Origin: an uncultured Rhodocyclaceae bacterium
Lineage (GTDB): Bacteria; Pseudomonadota; Gammaproteobacteria; Burkholderiales; Rhodocyclaceae
NCBI GenBank assembly: GCA_900549295.1
Contig: URNG01000002.1
Coordinates: forward strand, 1-60,417
Direction of reading: 5' to 3'
Length of the DNA stretch: 60,417 nucleotides
The position numbers and the translations under genes are program-made. The notes below the pieces were generated by a model. It did not search any database, was not told the origin of the DNA, and saw only the letters and a program-made list of their open reading frames with translations. Below, piece after piece: positions 23,824 to 31,573 of the stretch (position 1 is the first letter of the stretch; the number at the start of each line of letters is the position of its first letter).

Positions 23824-25788
23824 ATGTCGAATGAATCCGTGCAGTTCTACTATCCGTCCGAAGAGATCGTGAAGAACGCAGCGGTTTCCGGGATGGACGC
23901 CTACAAGGCGCTGTGCGCGGAAGCGGAGGCTGACTACGAAGGTTTCTGGGCCAAGCGCGCCCGTGAGCTGATTAGCTGGAAAGAGCCGTTTACCCAGGTG
24001 CTGGACGAATCCAACGCCCCGTTCTACAAGTGGTTTGCCGACGGCAAGCTGAACGTGTCCTACAACTGCCTGGATCGTCAGGTGGAAGCCGGCAAGGGCG
24101 ACAAGGTCGCCATCATCTTTGAAGCCGACAACGGCGACGTCACCAAGGTCACGTACAAGGAATTGCTGGTCAAGGTCTGCAAGATGGCCAACCTGCTCAA
24201 GAGCAAGGGCGTCAAGAAGGGCGACCGCGTCGTCATCTACCTGCCGATGACCATCGAAGGCATCGTCGCCATGCAGGCCTGCGCCCGTATTGGTGCCACG
24301 CACTCGGTGGTGTTCGGCGGTTTCTCCTCGCAATCGCTGCGCGATCGTATCAACGATGCCGGCGCCGTCATGCTGATTACCGCCGACGGCCAGTTCCGCG
24401 GCGGCAAGGCCATCCCGCTGAAGCCGATCGCCGACGAAGCCTTCGCGCTGGGCGGCTGCGAATCGGCCAAGAACGTCATCGTCTTCAAGCGCACTGGCGC
24501 GGAAGTCAACATGGTTGCCGGGCGCGATTCCTGGCTGCACGAAGGTCTGGAAGGCCAGCCGGAAACCTGCGATCCGGAATGGGTCGAAGCCGAGCATCCG
24601 CTGTTCCTGCTCTACACCTCGGGTTCCACCGGCAAGCCGAAGGGCGTTCAGCATTCCACCGGCGGCTACCTGCTGCATGCCATCCTGACCATGAAGTACA
24701 CCTTCGACATCAAGGATAGCGACACCTTCTGGTGTACCGCCGACATCGGTTGGGTCACCGGCCATACCTACATCACCTACGGCCCGCTGGCCTGCGGTGC
24801 GACCGAAATCGTTTTCGAGGGCGTGCCGACCTTCCCGAACGCCGGTCGTTTCTGGAAGATGATCCAGGATCACAAGGCCACCGTGTTCTACACTGCGCCG
24901 ACCGCCATCCGTTCGCTCATCAAGGCCTCCGAAGCCGATGCCGCCGTGCATCCGAAGAGCTACAACCTGTCGTCGCTGCGCATCCTGGGTTCGGTCGGCG
25001 AGCCGATCAACCCGGCAGCCTGGACGTGGTACTACGAAAACGTCGGCGGCTCGCGCTGCCCCATCGTCGATACCTTCTGGCAGACCGAAACCGGCGGCCA
25101 CATGATTACCCCGCTGCCGGGCGCGACGCCGATGGTGCCGGGTTCCTGCACCCTGCCGTTCCCCGGCATCCAGTTCGCCGTGGTCGATGAAACCGGCGCC
25201 GAACTGCCGTGGGGCCAGGGCGGCATCCTGGTGTGCAAGAAGCCGTGGCCGTCGATGATCCGCACCATCTGGAACGACGACGAGCGTTTCATCAAGTCCT
25301 ACTTCCCGGCCGACTTCCAGGGCAAGCTCTACTTGGCGGGCGACGGCGCCATCCGCGATGCCAACACCGGTTACTTCACCATCACCGGTCGCATCGACGA
25401 CGTGCTGAACGTTTCCGGTCACCGCATGGGCACCATGGAAATCGAATCGGCGCTGGTCGCCAACCCGCTGGTGGCCGAAGCTGCCGTGGTGGGCCGTCCG
25501 GACGATCTGACCGGCGAAGCCATCGTCGCCTTCGTGGTGCTCAAGGGTGCCCGTCCGACCGATCCGGAAGCCACCAAGAAGCTGGTCAAGGAACTGGCCG
25601 ATTGGGTCGGCAAGGAAATCGGCCCGATCGCCAAACCGAAGGACATCCGTTTCGGCGACAACCTGCCCAAGACCCGTTCCGGCAAGATCATGCGCCGCCT
25701 GCTGCGCGGTCTGGCCAAGGGTGAGGAACTCACGCAGGACACCTCGACCCTGGAAAACCCGGCGATCCTGGAGCAGCTCAAGGGCTGA
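23824..25788 (+). CDS. acs: Acetyl-CoA synthetase
   Basis: Acs activates acetate to acetyl-CoA through acetyl-AMP, the high-affinity acetate route. The 654-residue product has the AMP-binding P-loop YTSGSTGKPKG near residues 262-273, the DTFWQTETGG motif, and the C-terminal PKTRSGKIMRR with the regulatory acetylation site K621. ATG 23824 follows GAGGAG. Two hairpins lie downstream before a block of symporter and signalling genes on the same strand, which suggests acetate as their substrate or signal. Confidence 0.97.
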   Translation: MSNESVQFYYPSEEIVKNAAVSGMDAYKALCAEAEADYEGFWAKRARELISWKEPFTQVLDESNAPFYKWFADGKLNVSYNCLDRQVEAGKGDKVAIIFEADNGDVTKVTYKELLVKVCKMANLLKSKGVKKGDRVVIYLPMTIEGIVAMQACARIGATHSVVFGGFSSQSLRDRINDAGAVMLITADGQFRGGKAIPLKPIADEAFALGGCESAKNVIVFKRTGAEVNMVAGRDSWLHEGLEGQPETCDPEWVEAEHPLFLLYTSGSTGKPKGVQHSTGGYLLHAILTMKYTFDIKDSDTFWCTADIGWVTGHTYITYGPLACGATEIVFEGVPTFPNAGRFWKMIQDHKATVFYTAPTAIRSLIKASEADAAVHPKSYNLSSLRILGSVGEPINPAAWTWYYENVGGSRCPIVDTFWQTETGGHMITPLPGATPMVPGSCTLPFPGIQFAVVDETGAELPWGQGGILVCKKPWPSMIRTIWNDDERFIKSYFPADFQGKLYLAGDGAIRDANTGYFTITGRIDDVLNVSGHRMGTMEIESALVANPLVAEAAVVGRPDDLTGEAIVAFVVLKGARPTDPEATKKLVKELADWVGKEIGPIAKPKDIRFGDNLPKTRSGKIMRRLLRGLAKGEELTQDTSTLENPAILEQLKG

Positions 25789-25795
25789 TGGCAGC

Positions 25796-25826
25796 ACCGG
25801 GTTTTGCCGGGAAGGCAAAACCCGGT
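25796..25826 (+). terminator. 13-bp perfect hairpin right after acs
   Basis: Bases 25796-25808 are the exact reverse complement of 25814-25826, with a 5-base loop, beginning 8 bases after the acs stop. No T-run follows, so it may protect the mRNA 3' end or be a weak terminator. Confidence 0.5.
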
Positions 25827-25923
25827 CGTTCGACAGTTGCGCGGCTAAGCATAACTGGGGCGAAGAGGAGACGAGAAGCCGCCAAAGTAGCGGTTCGCAT
25901 GCGGCCCAAGGGACCGCAGGCCC

Positions 25924-25960
25924 AAATGGCTGGTGCGCTTGGCGTACCAGCCATTTTTTT
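25924..25960 (+). terminator. Rho-independent terminator between acs and the signalling genes
   Basis: AAATGGCTGGT (25924-25934) pairs with ACCAGCCATTT (25946-25956), followed by TTTT. The next ribosome site starts immediately after, so some read-through into the next operon is conceivable. Confidence 0.8.
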
Positions 25961-25975
25961 CAAGGAGGGGTTGCG

Positions 25976-26170
25976 ATGCGACGCAGTAGCCCGACACGCC
26001 AGCGCCTGACGGCGCTTGGCCTGTTTTCCGCCGTGCTGCTGACTTACCCGCTGCTGGGGTTGGCGCAGGGTTCGCTGGCCGGCTGGCCGGCGGTCGTGCT
26101 GTATCTGTTCGGGGTGTGGGCGGGCGTGATCGCCCTGGCCGCCCTGATTGCCGAGCATCGGGGACGCTGA
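25976..26170 (+). CDS. Small two-span membrane protein ahead of the symporter-kinase
   Basis: A 64-residue protein preceded by a strong AAGGAGG ribosome site. After a basic N-terminus (MRRSSPTRQRLTAL) come two hydrophobic helices (LGLFSAVLLTYPLLGLA and AVVLYLFGVWAGVIALAALI) and a short basic tail, so both ends should face the cytoplasm. Its TGA shares a base with the kinase ATG, indicating tight coupling. I recognise no named family. It may be an accessory subunit of the symporter part, as DUF4212 is for the second symporter, but that is inference. Confidence 0.7.
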   Translation: MRRSSPTRQRLTALGLFSAVLLTYPLLGLAQGSLAGWPAVVLYLFGVWAGVIALAALIAEHRGR

Positions 26171-28884
26171 TGCTGTCGGGCTGGCTGGTCGCCTTGCTGT
26201 CGGCGCTCTATCTGGGCGCGCTGTTTGCCATTGCCCGCTTTGGCGATGCCCGGGCGGATGCTGGCCGTTCCATCATTTCGGCCAACGTGTATGCCTTGTC
26301 GCTGGCGGTGTATTGCACTTCCTGGACTTTTTTTGGCAGCGTCGGCCGGGCGACTTCGGGCGGCCTTTCCTTCCTGACGATTTACCTTGGGCCGACCTTG
26401 ATGCTCCTGTGCGCGGGCGTGCTGGTCAAGATGCTGCGCATCGCCAAGGCACAGCGCATCACCACCATTGCCGATTTCATCGCTGCCCGCTACGGCAAGA
26501 GCGCCCGGCTGGCTGGCCTGGTGACGGTGATCGCGGTGATCGGCGTGGTGCCGTACATCGCCTTGCAGTTGAAGGCGGTGGCGGCCAGCCTGGAGGTTTT
26601 GTTCGATCAGCCGGGGCAGGCGGTGCGCGTGGCCGGTATCGATTCCACCTTGCTGGTGGCGGCGGTGCTCGCGGCGTTCACCATCTTGTTCGGCACCCGC
26701 CATCTGGATGCGACCGAGCGCCACGAAGGCATGGTGGCGGCGGTGGCTTTCGAGTCGCTGGTGAAATTGCTGGCCTTTCTGGCGGTGGGTTTGTTCGTGA
26801 CCTACGGCATGTACGACGGTTTTTCCGATCTTTTTTCCCGCGCCGCCGAGCACCCGGAATTGCAGGCGCTGCTCACGCCGCAGACGCCGAAAGCCAGCGC
26901 CTGGGCGGCGATGATCCTGCTGTCGGCGCTGGCCATCATTTTTCTGCCGCGCCAGTTTCAGGTGCTGGTGGTGGAAAACGTCGATGAATCGCACCTGAAA
27001 CGGGCGCTGTGGCTGTTTCCGCTTTACCTGCTGCTGATCAACGTTTTCGTGCTGCCGGTGGCTTTGGGCGGCATGCTGCATTTTGGCAGCGGCATGAATC
27101 CCGATGTGTTCGTGCTCACCCTGCCGCTGGCGGAAAACGCGCAGGCGCTGGCTTTGTTCGTTTTCATCGGCGGTTTGTCGGCAGCGACCGGCATGGTGAT
27201 CGTCGAGACGATTGCCTTGTCCACCATGATCTGCAATGACTTGGTGATGCCCATCCTGCTGCGCTCGCACTGGCTGCATCCGGAGCGGCGCCCGGATTTG
27301 TCCGGCGTTTTGATCGGCATCCGGCGGCTGGCCATCGTGCTGGTTTTGCTGCTGGGCTATGTGTACTTCAAGGCGGCGGGTGAGGCGCATGCGTTGGTGG
27401 GGATCGGCCTAATTTCCTTTGCCGCCGTCGCCCAGTTTGCGCCCGCCTTGTTTGGCGGCATGTACTGGAAGCAGGGCTCGCGTGCCGGTGCCCTGGCCGG
27501 CTTGCTGGCGGGGTTTGCGGTGTGGCTCTATACCTTGCTGCTGCCGGCATTCGCCAAGTCGGGCTGGATCGACGATGGTTTTCTGCAGGCCGGTTTGTTC
27601 GGCTTCGAAATGTTGCGCGCGCAGGCCTTGTTTGGCTTGAGCGGCCTGGATGAGATTTCGCATTGCCTGTGGTGGAGCCTGCTGGCCAATGGCCTGGCTT
27701 ATGTCACGGTATCGCTCCTGACCGAGGCGGATGCGATGGAGGTGCGTCAGGCGGAATCCTTCGTCGATGTCTTTCGCCATAGCTGGCAGACGCCGGATAG
27801 CCGGCCGTGGCGCGGCAATGCCTCGCTCGCCGAGATTGCCGGCCTGCTGGAGCGTTTCCTGGGACCGGCGCGGGCGCGCATGCAGTTGCAGACTTACGCC
27901 CTGACACGCGGCGTTTCCGAGTGGCGCGCTTTGGCACCGGATGCGCAGTTCGTCGAATTTGCCGAAAACGAGCTGGCCGGCGCCATCGGTTCGGCCAGCG
28001 CGCGCGCCATGGTGGCGAGCGTGGTGCGCGAGGAGGATCTGGGTCTGGAAGAAGTGTTCGAGATTCTCGATGAAGCCAGCCAGATTCGTGCCTACAGCCG
28101 CGAGCTGGAAGAAAAGCAGCAGGCGCTGGAAGCGGCGACCGCCGAGTTACGCGCGGCCAACGAGCGTCTGCGCGAGCTGGACCGGATGAAGGACGATTTC
28201 ATTTCCACGGTGACCCACGAACTGCGTACGCCGCTCACATCCATCCGCGCCCTGTCGGAAATGCTGCATGAAGACCCGGAACTGGAACTTACCCAGCGCA
28301 CCCGTTTCCTGGGCATCATCGTCAGCGAGACCGAGCGCCTGACGCGGCTCATCAACCAAGTGCTGGACATGGCCAAACTCGAATCCGGGCGCGCCGAATG
28401 GGTGACGGGCGTGGTGCAGGTGGACGAGGTGGTGGCCGAGAGCATGGCGGCGCTGGAGCCTTTGTATCGGGACAAAGGGGTTCGACTCAGCGCGAATATC
28501 GCGCCGGATCTGCCGCCGGTGCTGGCCGACCGTGATCGCCTGATGCAGGTGGTGGTGAATCTTTTGTCCAACGCCGTGAAATTCGTCGCGGCCCAGGCCG
28601 GTGTGGTCAGGGTCGAGGTGAGCGCGGGGCAGGGCATGGTGCGGGTGGCCGTGGCCGACAATGGTCCGGGCCTGACCGAGCCGGAATGCCGCAGCGTTTT
28701 CGAGAAATTCCGCCAGGGGGGCAATACCCTCACGGACAAGCCGCAAGGCACGGGTTTGGGATTGCCGATCAGCCGGCAGATCGTCGAACACTTTGGTGGT
28801 AAGCTTTCGGTCGAAAGTGCGCCGGGGGCTGGTGCCACCTTCATTTTCACGGTTCCAGCACAGGGATCGGAAGCACAACGATAG
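26170..28884 (+). CDS. Sodium/solute symporter-histidine kinase fusion (CbrA/CrbS-like)
   Basis: This 904-residue sensor begins with a full SSS (SLC5) transporter domain of about 13 helices (residues 1 to about 550). A linker that looks like the STAC domain follows (around SLAEIAGLLERFLGPARAR), then a coiled coil and a HisKA domain with H683 in VTHELRTPLTS. The HATPase has VNLLSNAVKF (N box), ADNGPG, and GTGLGLPISRQIVEHFGG. CbrA and CrbS are the known relatives: CrbS controls acs in response to acetate, CbrA controls carbon/histidine use. The location beside acs favours a CrbS-type acetate role. No PAS domain is evident. The cognate regulator follows 14 bases later. Confidence 0.93.
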   Translation: MLSGWLVALLSALYLGALFAIARFGDARADAGRSIISANVYALSLAVYCTSWTFFGSVGRATSGGLSFLTIYLGPTLMLLCAGVLVKMLRIAKAQRITTIADFIAARYGKSARLAGLVTVIAVIGVVPYIALQLKAVAASLEVLFDQPGQAVRVAGIDSTLLVAAVLAAFTILFGTRHLDATERHEGMVAAVAFESLVKLLAFLAVGLFVTYGMYDGFSDLFSRAAEHPELQALLTPQTPKASAWAAMILLSALAIIFLPRQFQVLVVENVDESHLKRALWLFPLYLLLINVFVLPVALGGMLHFGSGMNPDVFVLTLPLAENAQALALFVFIGGLSAATGMVIVETIALSTMICNDLVMPILLRSHWLHPERRPDLSGVLIGIRRLAIVLVLLLGYVYFKAAGEAHALVGIGLISFAAVAQFAPALFGGMYWKQGSRAGALAGLLAGFAVWLYTLLLPAFAKSGWIDDGFLQAGLFGFEMLRAQALFGLSGLDEISHCLWWSLLANGLAYVTVSLLTEADAMEVRQAESFVDVFRHSWQTPDSRPWRGNASLAEIAGLLERFLGPARARMQLQTYALTRGVSEWRALAPDAQFVEFAENELAGAIGSASARAMVASVVREEDLGLEEVFEILDEASQIRAYSRELEEKQQALEAATAELRAANERLRELDRMKDDFISTVTHELRTPLTSIRALSEMLHEDPELELTQRTRFLGIIVSETERLTRLINQVLDMAKLESGRAEWVTGVVQVDEVVAESMAALEPLYRDKGVRLSANIAPDLPPVLADRDRLMQVVVNLLSNAVKFVAAQAGVVRVEVSAGQGMVRVAVADNGPGLTEPECRSVFEKFRQGGNTLTDKPQGTGLGLPISRQIVEHFGGKLSVESAPGAGATFIFTVPAQGSEAQR

Positions 28885-28898
28885 GAGACTAAAAAAAG

Positions 28899-29270
28899 AT
28901 GTCGAAAAAAATATTGATCGTCGACGACGAGCCCAATATCGTCATTTCGCTGGAATTTCTCATCAAGAAAGAAGGTTTTACGGTGGCCGTCGCCGCCGAT
29001 GGCGAGGAAGCGCTGGCTAAGGTGGCCGAGTTCTCGCCCGATCTGATCCTGCTCGATGTGATGATGCCGAAGAAATCCGGCTTTGAAGTCTGCGAGGCGC
29101 TGCGCGCCGATCCGCAGCAAAGCGGGTTGAAAATCATCATGCTCACGGCCAAGGGGCGCGACACGGAAATGGCCAAGGGCTTGGCGCTGGGGGCCGATGC
29201 CTATATGACGAAACCGTTTTCCACCAAGGATCTGATTGCCCGCATCCGTGAAGTGCTGGCTTTGGCGTGA
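28899..29270 (+). CDS. Receiver-only response regulator
   Basis: This 123-residue CheY-like protein consists of one receiver domain: acidic pair DDE at 9-11, phosphoacceptor D53 in LILLDVMMPKKSG, switch Thr in MLTAK and Lys in MTKPFS. There is no DNA-binding or enzymatic output domain, unlike CrbR or CbrB. It must therefore act by protein contact or as a phosphorelay intermediate. It lies directly after the symporter-kinase gene and before the kinase-like exonuclease, which is a candidate partner. Confidence 0.93.
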   Translation: MSKKILIVDDEPNIVISLEFLIKKEGFTVAVAADGEEALAKVAEFSPDLILLDVMMPKKSGFEVCEALRADPQQSGLKIIMLTAKGRDTEMAKGLALGADAYMTKPFSTKDLIARIREVLALA

Positions 29271-29342
29271 AAGGTGACACGTGAAAAGTGAAATGCGGGT
29301 TCACACCCTTTCCCCTTCCTCCTTCTCTCTTCCCCTCACGAA

Positions 29343-31499
29343 ATGAAAGCCAAAGCCCGCTTCCTGCTTGCGATTGCCGTGCTCGGTCTGCTGATGACCG
29401 GGCCGTTCCTGATTACCGTGCTGCTGGTCTGGGTGGGAATGGAAGAGATCGAGCACCAGAAACTGCTCGATCTCTTGCTGCCGCATCTGCCGGTGGGGAT
29501 TTCCATGACCTTGTTCGGTTTCGTGGTCGGCGTGGTCGTGCTGCACAAATTGTTCAAGCAATACGTGGAAGGTCTGCTCGGCATGGCGGAGCAGTTGCAC
29601 ATGATGCTGGCGGCCAACCGCAATTTCCGCGTCAAGCAGGAAGGGCCGCCGGAAGTCGAGCAACTGGCGAAAGCGGCCAACGATCTGGCGGCGCAGCGCG
29701 ACGCCCTGCTCGACGACGTGGAAGCGCGCATCGCCCAGGCCAATGCCTCGGTCGAGGAAGAAAAGAACCGTCTGGCGGCGCTCATGTCGGAACTGGCGCA
29801 GGCCGTGGTGGTGTGCAATCTCGATGGCCGCATCCTGCTCTACAACAATCGCGCCCGCCTGCAGTTCAAGGCGCTCTCGCAAGGGCCGACCTCGGTCAGC
29901 GGCGGCACGCTGATCGGCCTCGGGCGTTCCATCTTCTCGATTCTGGAAAAGAGCCAAGTCGAACATGCGCGCGAAATCATCCACCAGCGGCTCGCCAAGC
30001 ATCAGAATCCGCTCGCCAATTTCGTCACCACCACGCTCGGCGGGCAGTTGCTGCGCATCCAGATGGTGCCGGTGTTCGCGGCCGGCGCGGAGGAGGGCGA
30101 GCGCCCGATGACCGGCTACGTGCTGACGGTGGACAACATCACCCGCACCCTGGAAGAAGAAGCGCGCCGCGATCAGGCGCTGCATGCGCTGACCGAAGGC
30201 AGCCGCGCCGCTTTAGGCAGCATCCGGGCGGCGGTGGCGAACCTGATCGACTACCCGGACATGGACGCCGAATTGCGCGAGCGCTTCGTCAAGGTGGTCG
30301 ACGATGAAGCGGCGCAGATGAGCCAGCGGCTCGATGCAACCCTGAGCGAGTTTTCGGACTCGTCGAAAAGCCGCTGGCCGCTGGAAGACGTGCTGGCTGT
30401 CGACATCATCGGCGCCGCCCAACGGCGCATCGAAGGCAAGCTCGATCTGGTCGTGCTGGTCGAGGATGTGGATGAAAACCTGTGGATCAAGGCCGATAGT
30501 TTCTCGCTCGTTTTCGCGCTCACTTTCATTGCCGAGCGCCTGCTCGATCATTATGAAATTCGCGATTTGCGCTTCCGCACCAGTTGCGAGGGGAAACTCG
30601 TCTATCTCGACGCGATCTGGGTGGGGCAGGCGATTTCCTCGGAAACCTTCTATTCCTGGGAAATGGAGAGCATGCAGGCTTTGGGTGAAAGCTCGCCTTT
30701 GTCGCTGCGCGACGTGATCGACCGGCACGGTGGCGAAATCTGGTATCAGCGCGAACGCGCCGCGCACCGCGCTTATTTCCGCTTCGTGCTGCCGCTGGCG
30801 ATGCCCGGTGTGGAAATGGCCGAAGAGCGGCGGGCGACCGGGCGGCCGGAGTATTACGATTTCGACCTGTTCAAGTTCGAGGACAAATCCATCGACCTCG
30901 ACCGCAAGCTGTCGGAGCTCGCCTACACCGTGTTCGACACCGAAACCACCGGCCTGGAACCCTCTAGGGGCGATGAAATCATCCAGATCGGCGCGGCGCG
31001 CATCGTCAACAACCGGCTTTTGCGTCAGGAAACCTTCAACCAACTGGTCGACCCGGAAGGGCCGATTCCACCGCAGGGCATTCCCATCCACGGCATCAGC
31101 GACGACATGGTGCGCGGTCAGCCCAATATCGACGTGGTGCTGCCGGCCTTCCACAATTTCTGCGAGGACACCGTGCTGATCGCGCACAATGCCGCCTTCG
31201 ACATGCGTTTCCTGCAGTTGAAGGAAGAGCGTACCGGCGTGCGCTTCACCCAGCCGGTGCTGGATACGCTGTTGCTGTCGGCGGTGGTGCACCCCAACCA
31301 GGAATCGCACAAGCTCGATGTGATCCTGGAGCGGCTGGGCATACGGATCGATACCCGGCATAACGCGCTGGAGGACGCGCTGGCGACCGGCGAGGTTTTC
31401 CTCAAGCTCTTGCCACTGCTGGAAGAGCAGGGCATCGTGACCGTGCGTCAGGCGCTGGAAGCGGCTGAGAAAACCTATTTCGCCCGGGTAAAATACTGA
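29343..31499 (+). CDS. Membrane PAS/degenerate-kinase protein fused to a DEDDh 3'-5' exonuclease
   Basis: The 718-residue protein has two N-terminal membrane helices (about residues 6-30 and 47-68), a HAMP-like/coiled-coil stretch, and a PAS-like segment (ELAQAVVVCNLDGRILLYNN). A region then resembles HisKA plus HATPase but lacks the phosphoacceptor His (GSRAALGSIRAAVANL stands where the H-box should be) and clear ATP motifs. The C-terminus is an intact DnaQ-type exonuclease with D532/E534 (FDTETTG), D620 (AHNAAFD), and H673/D678 (RHNALEDAL). The exonuclease part should act on 3' ends of DNA or RNA at the membrane. A start upstream of ATG 29343 is unlikely. Fusion of a sensor scaffold to a nuclease is odd and its role is unknown. 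Confidence 0.85.
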   Translation: MKAKARFLLAIAVLGLLMTGPFLITVLLVWVGMEEIEHQKLLDLLLPHLPVGISMTLFGFVVGVVVLHKLFKQYVEGLLGMAEQLHMMLAANRNFRVKQEGPPEVEQLAKAANDLAAQRDALLDDVEARIAQANASVEEEKNRLAALMSELAQAVVVCNLDGRILLYNNRARLQFKALSQGPTSVSGGTLIGLGRSIFSILEKSQVEHAREIIHQRLAKHQNPLANFVTTTLGGQLLRIQMVPVFAAGAEEGERPMTGYVLTVDNITRTLEEEARRDQALHALTEGSRAALGSIRAAVANLIDYPDMDAELRERFVKVVDDEAAQMSQRLDATLSEFSDSSKSRWPLEDVLAVDIIGAAQRRIEGKLDLVVLVEDVDENLWIKADSFSLVFALTFIAERLLDHYEIRDLRFRTSCEGKLVYLDAIWVGQAISSETFYSWEMESMQALGESSPLSLRDVIDRHGGEIWYQRERAAHRAYFRFVLPLAMPGVEMAEERRATGRPEYYDFDLFKFEDKSIDLDRKLSELAYTVFDTETTGLEPSRGDEIIQIGAARIVNNRLLRQETFNQLVDPEGPIPPQGIPIHGISDDMVRGQPNIDVVLPAFHNFCEDTVLIAHNAAFDMRFLQLKEERTGVRFTQPVLDTLLLSAVVHPNQESHKLDVILERLGIRIDTRHNALEDALATGEVFLKLLPLLEEQGIVTVRQALEAAEKTYFARVKY

Positions 31500-31573
31500 T
31501 TATCAAATCAAAGATTAAAATCGCCGCTTGCTTTGGTACATAAAATTCGGCACATAAAAACAAGGGGATGTTC

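Noticed and set aside
23788..25818. Long antisense frame (about 676 codons) opposite acs
   Set aside because: Same reason: it mirrors the third-position GC bias of acs, with no ribosome site and no recognisable domain.
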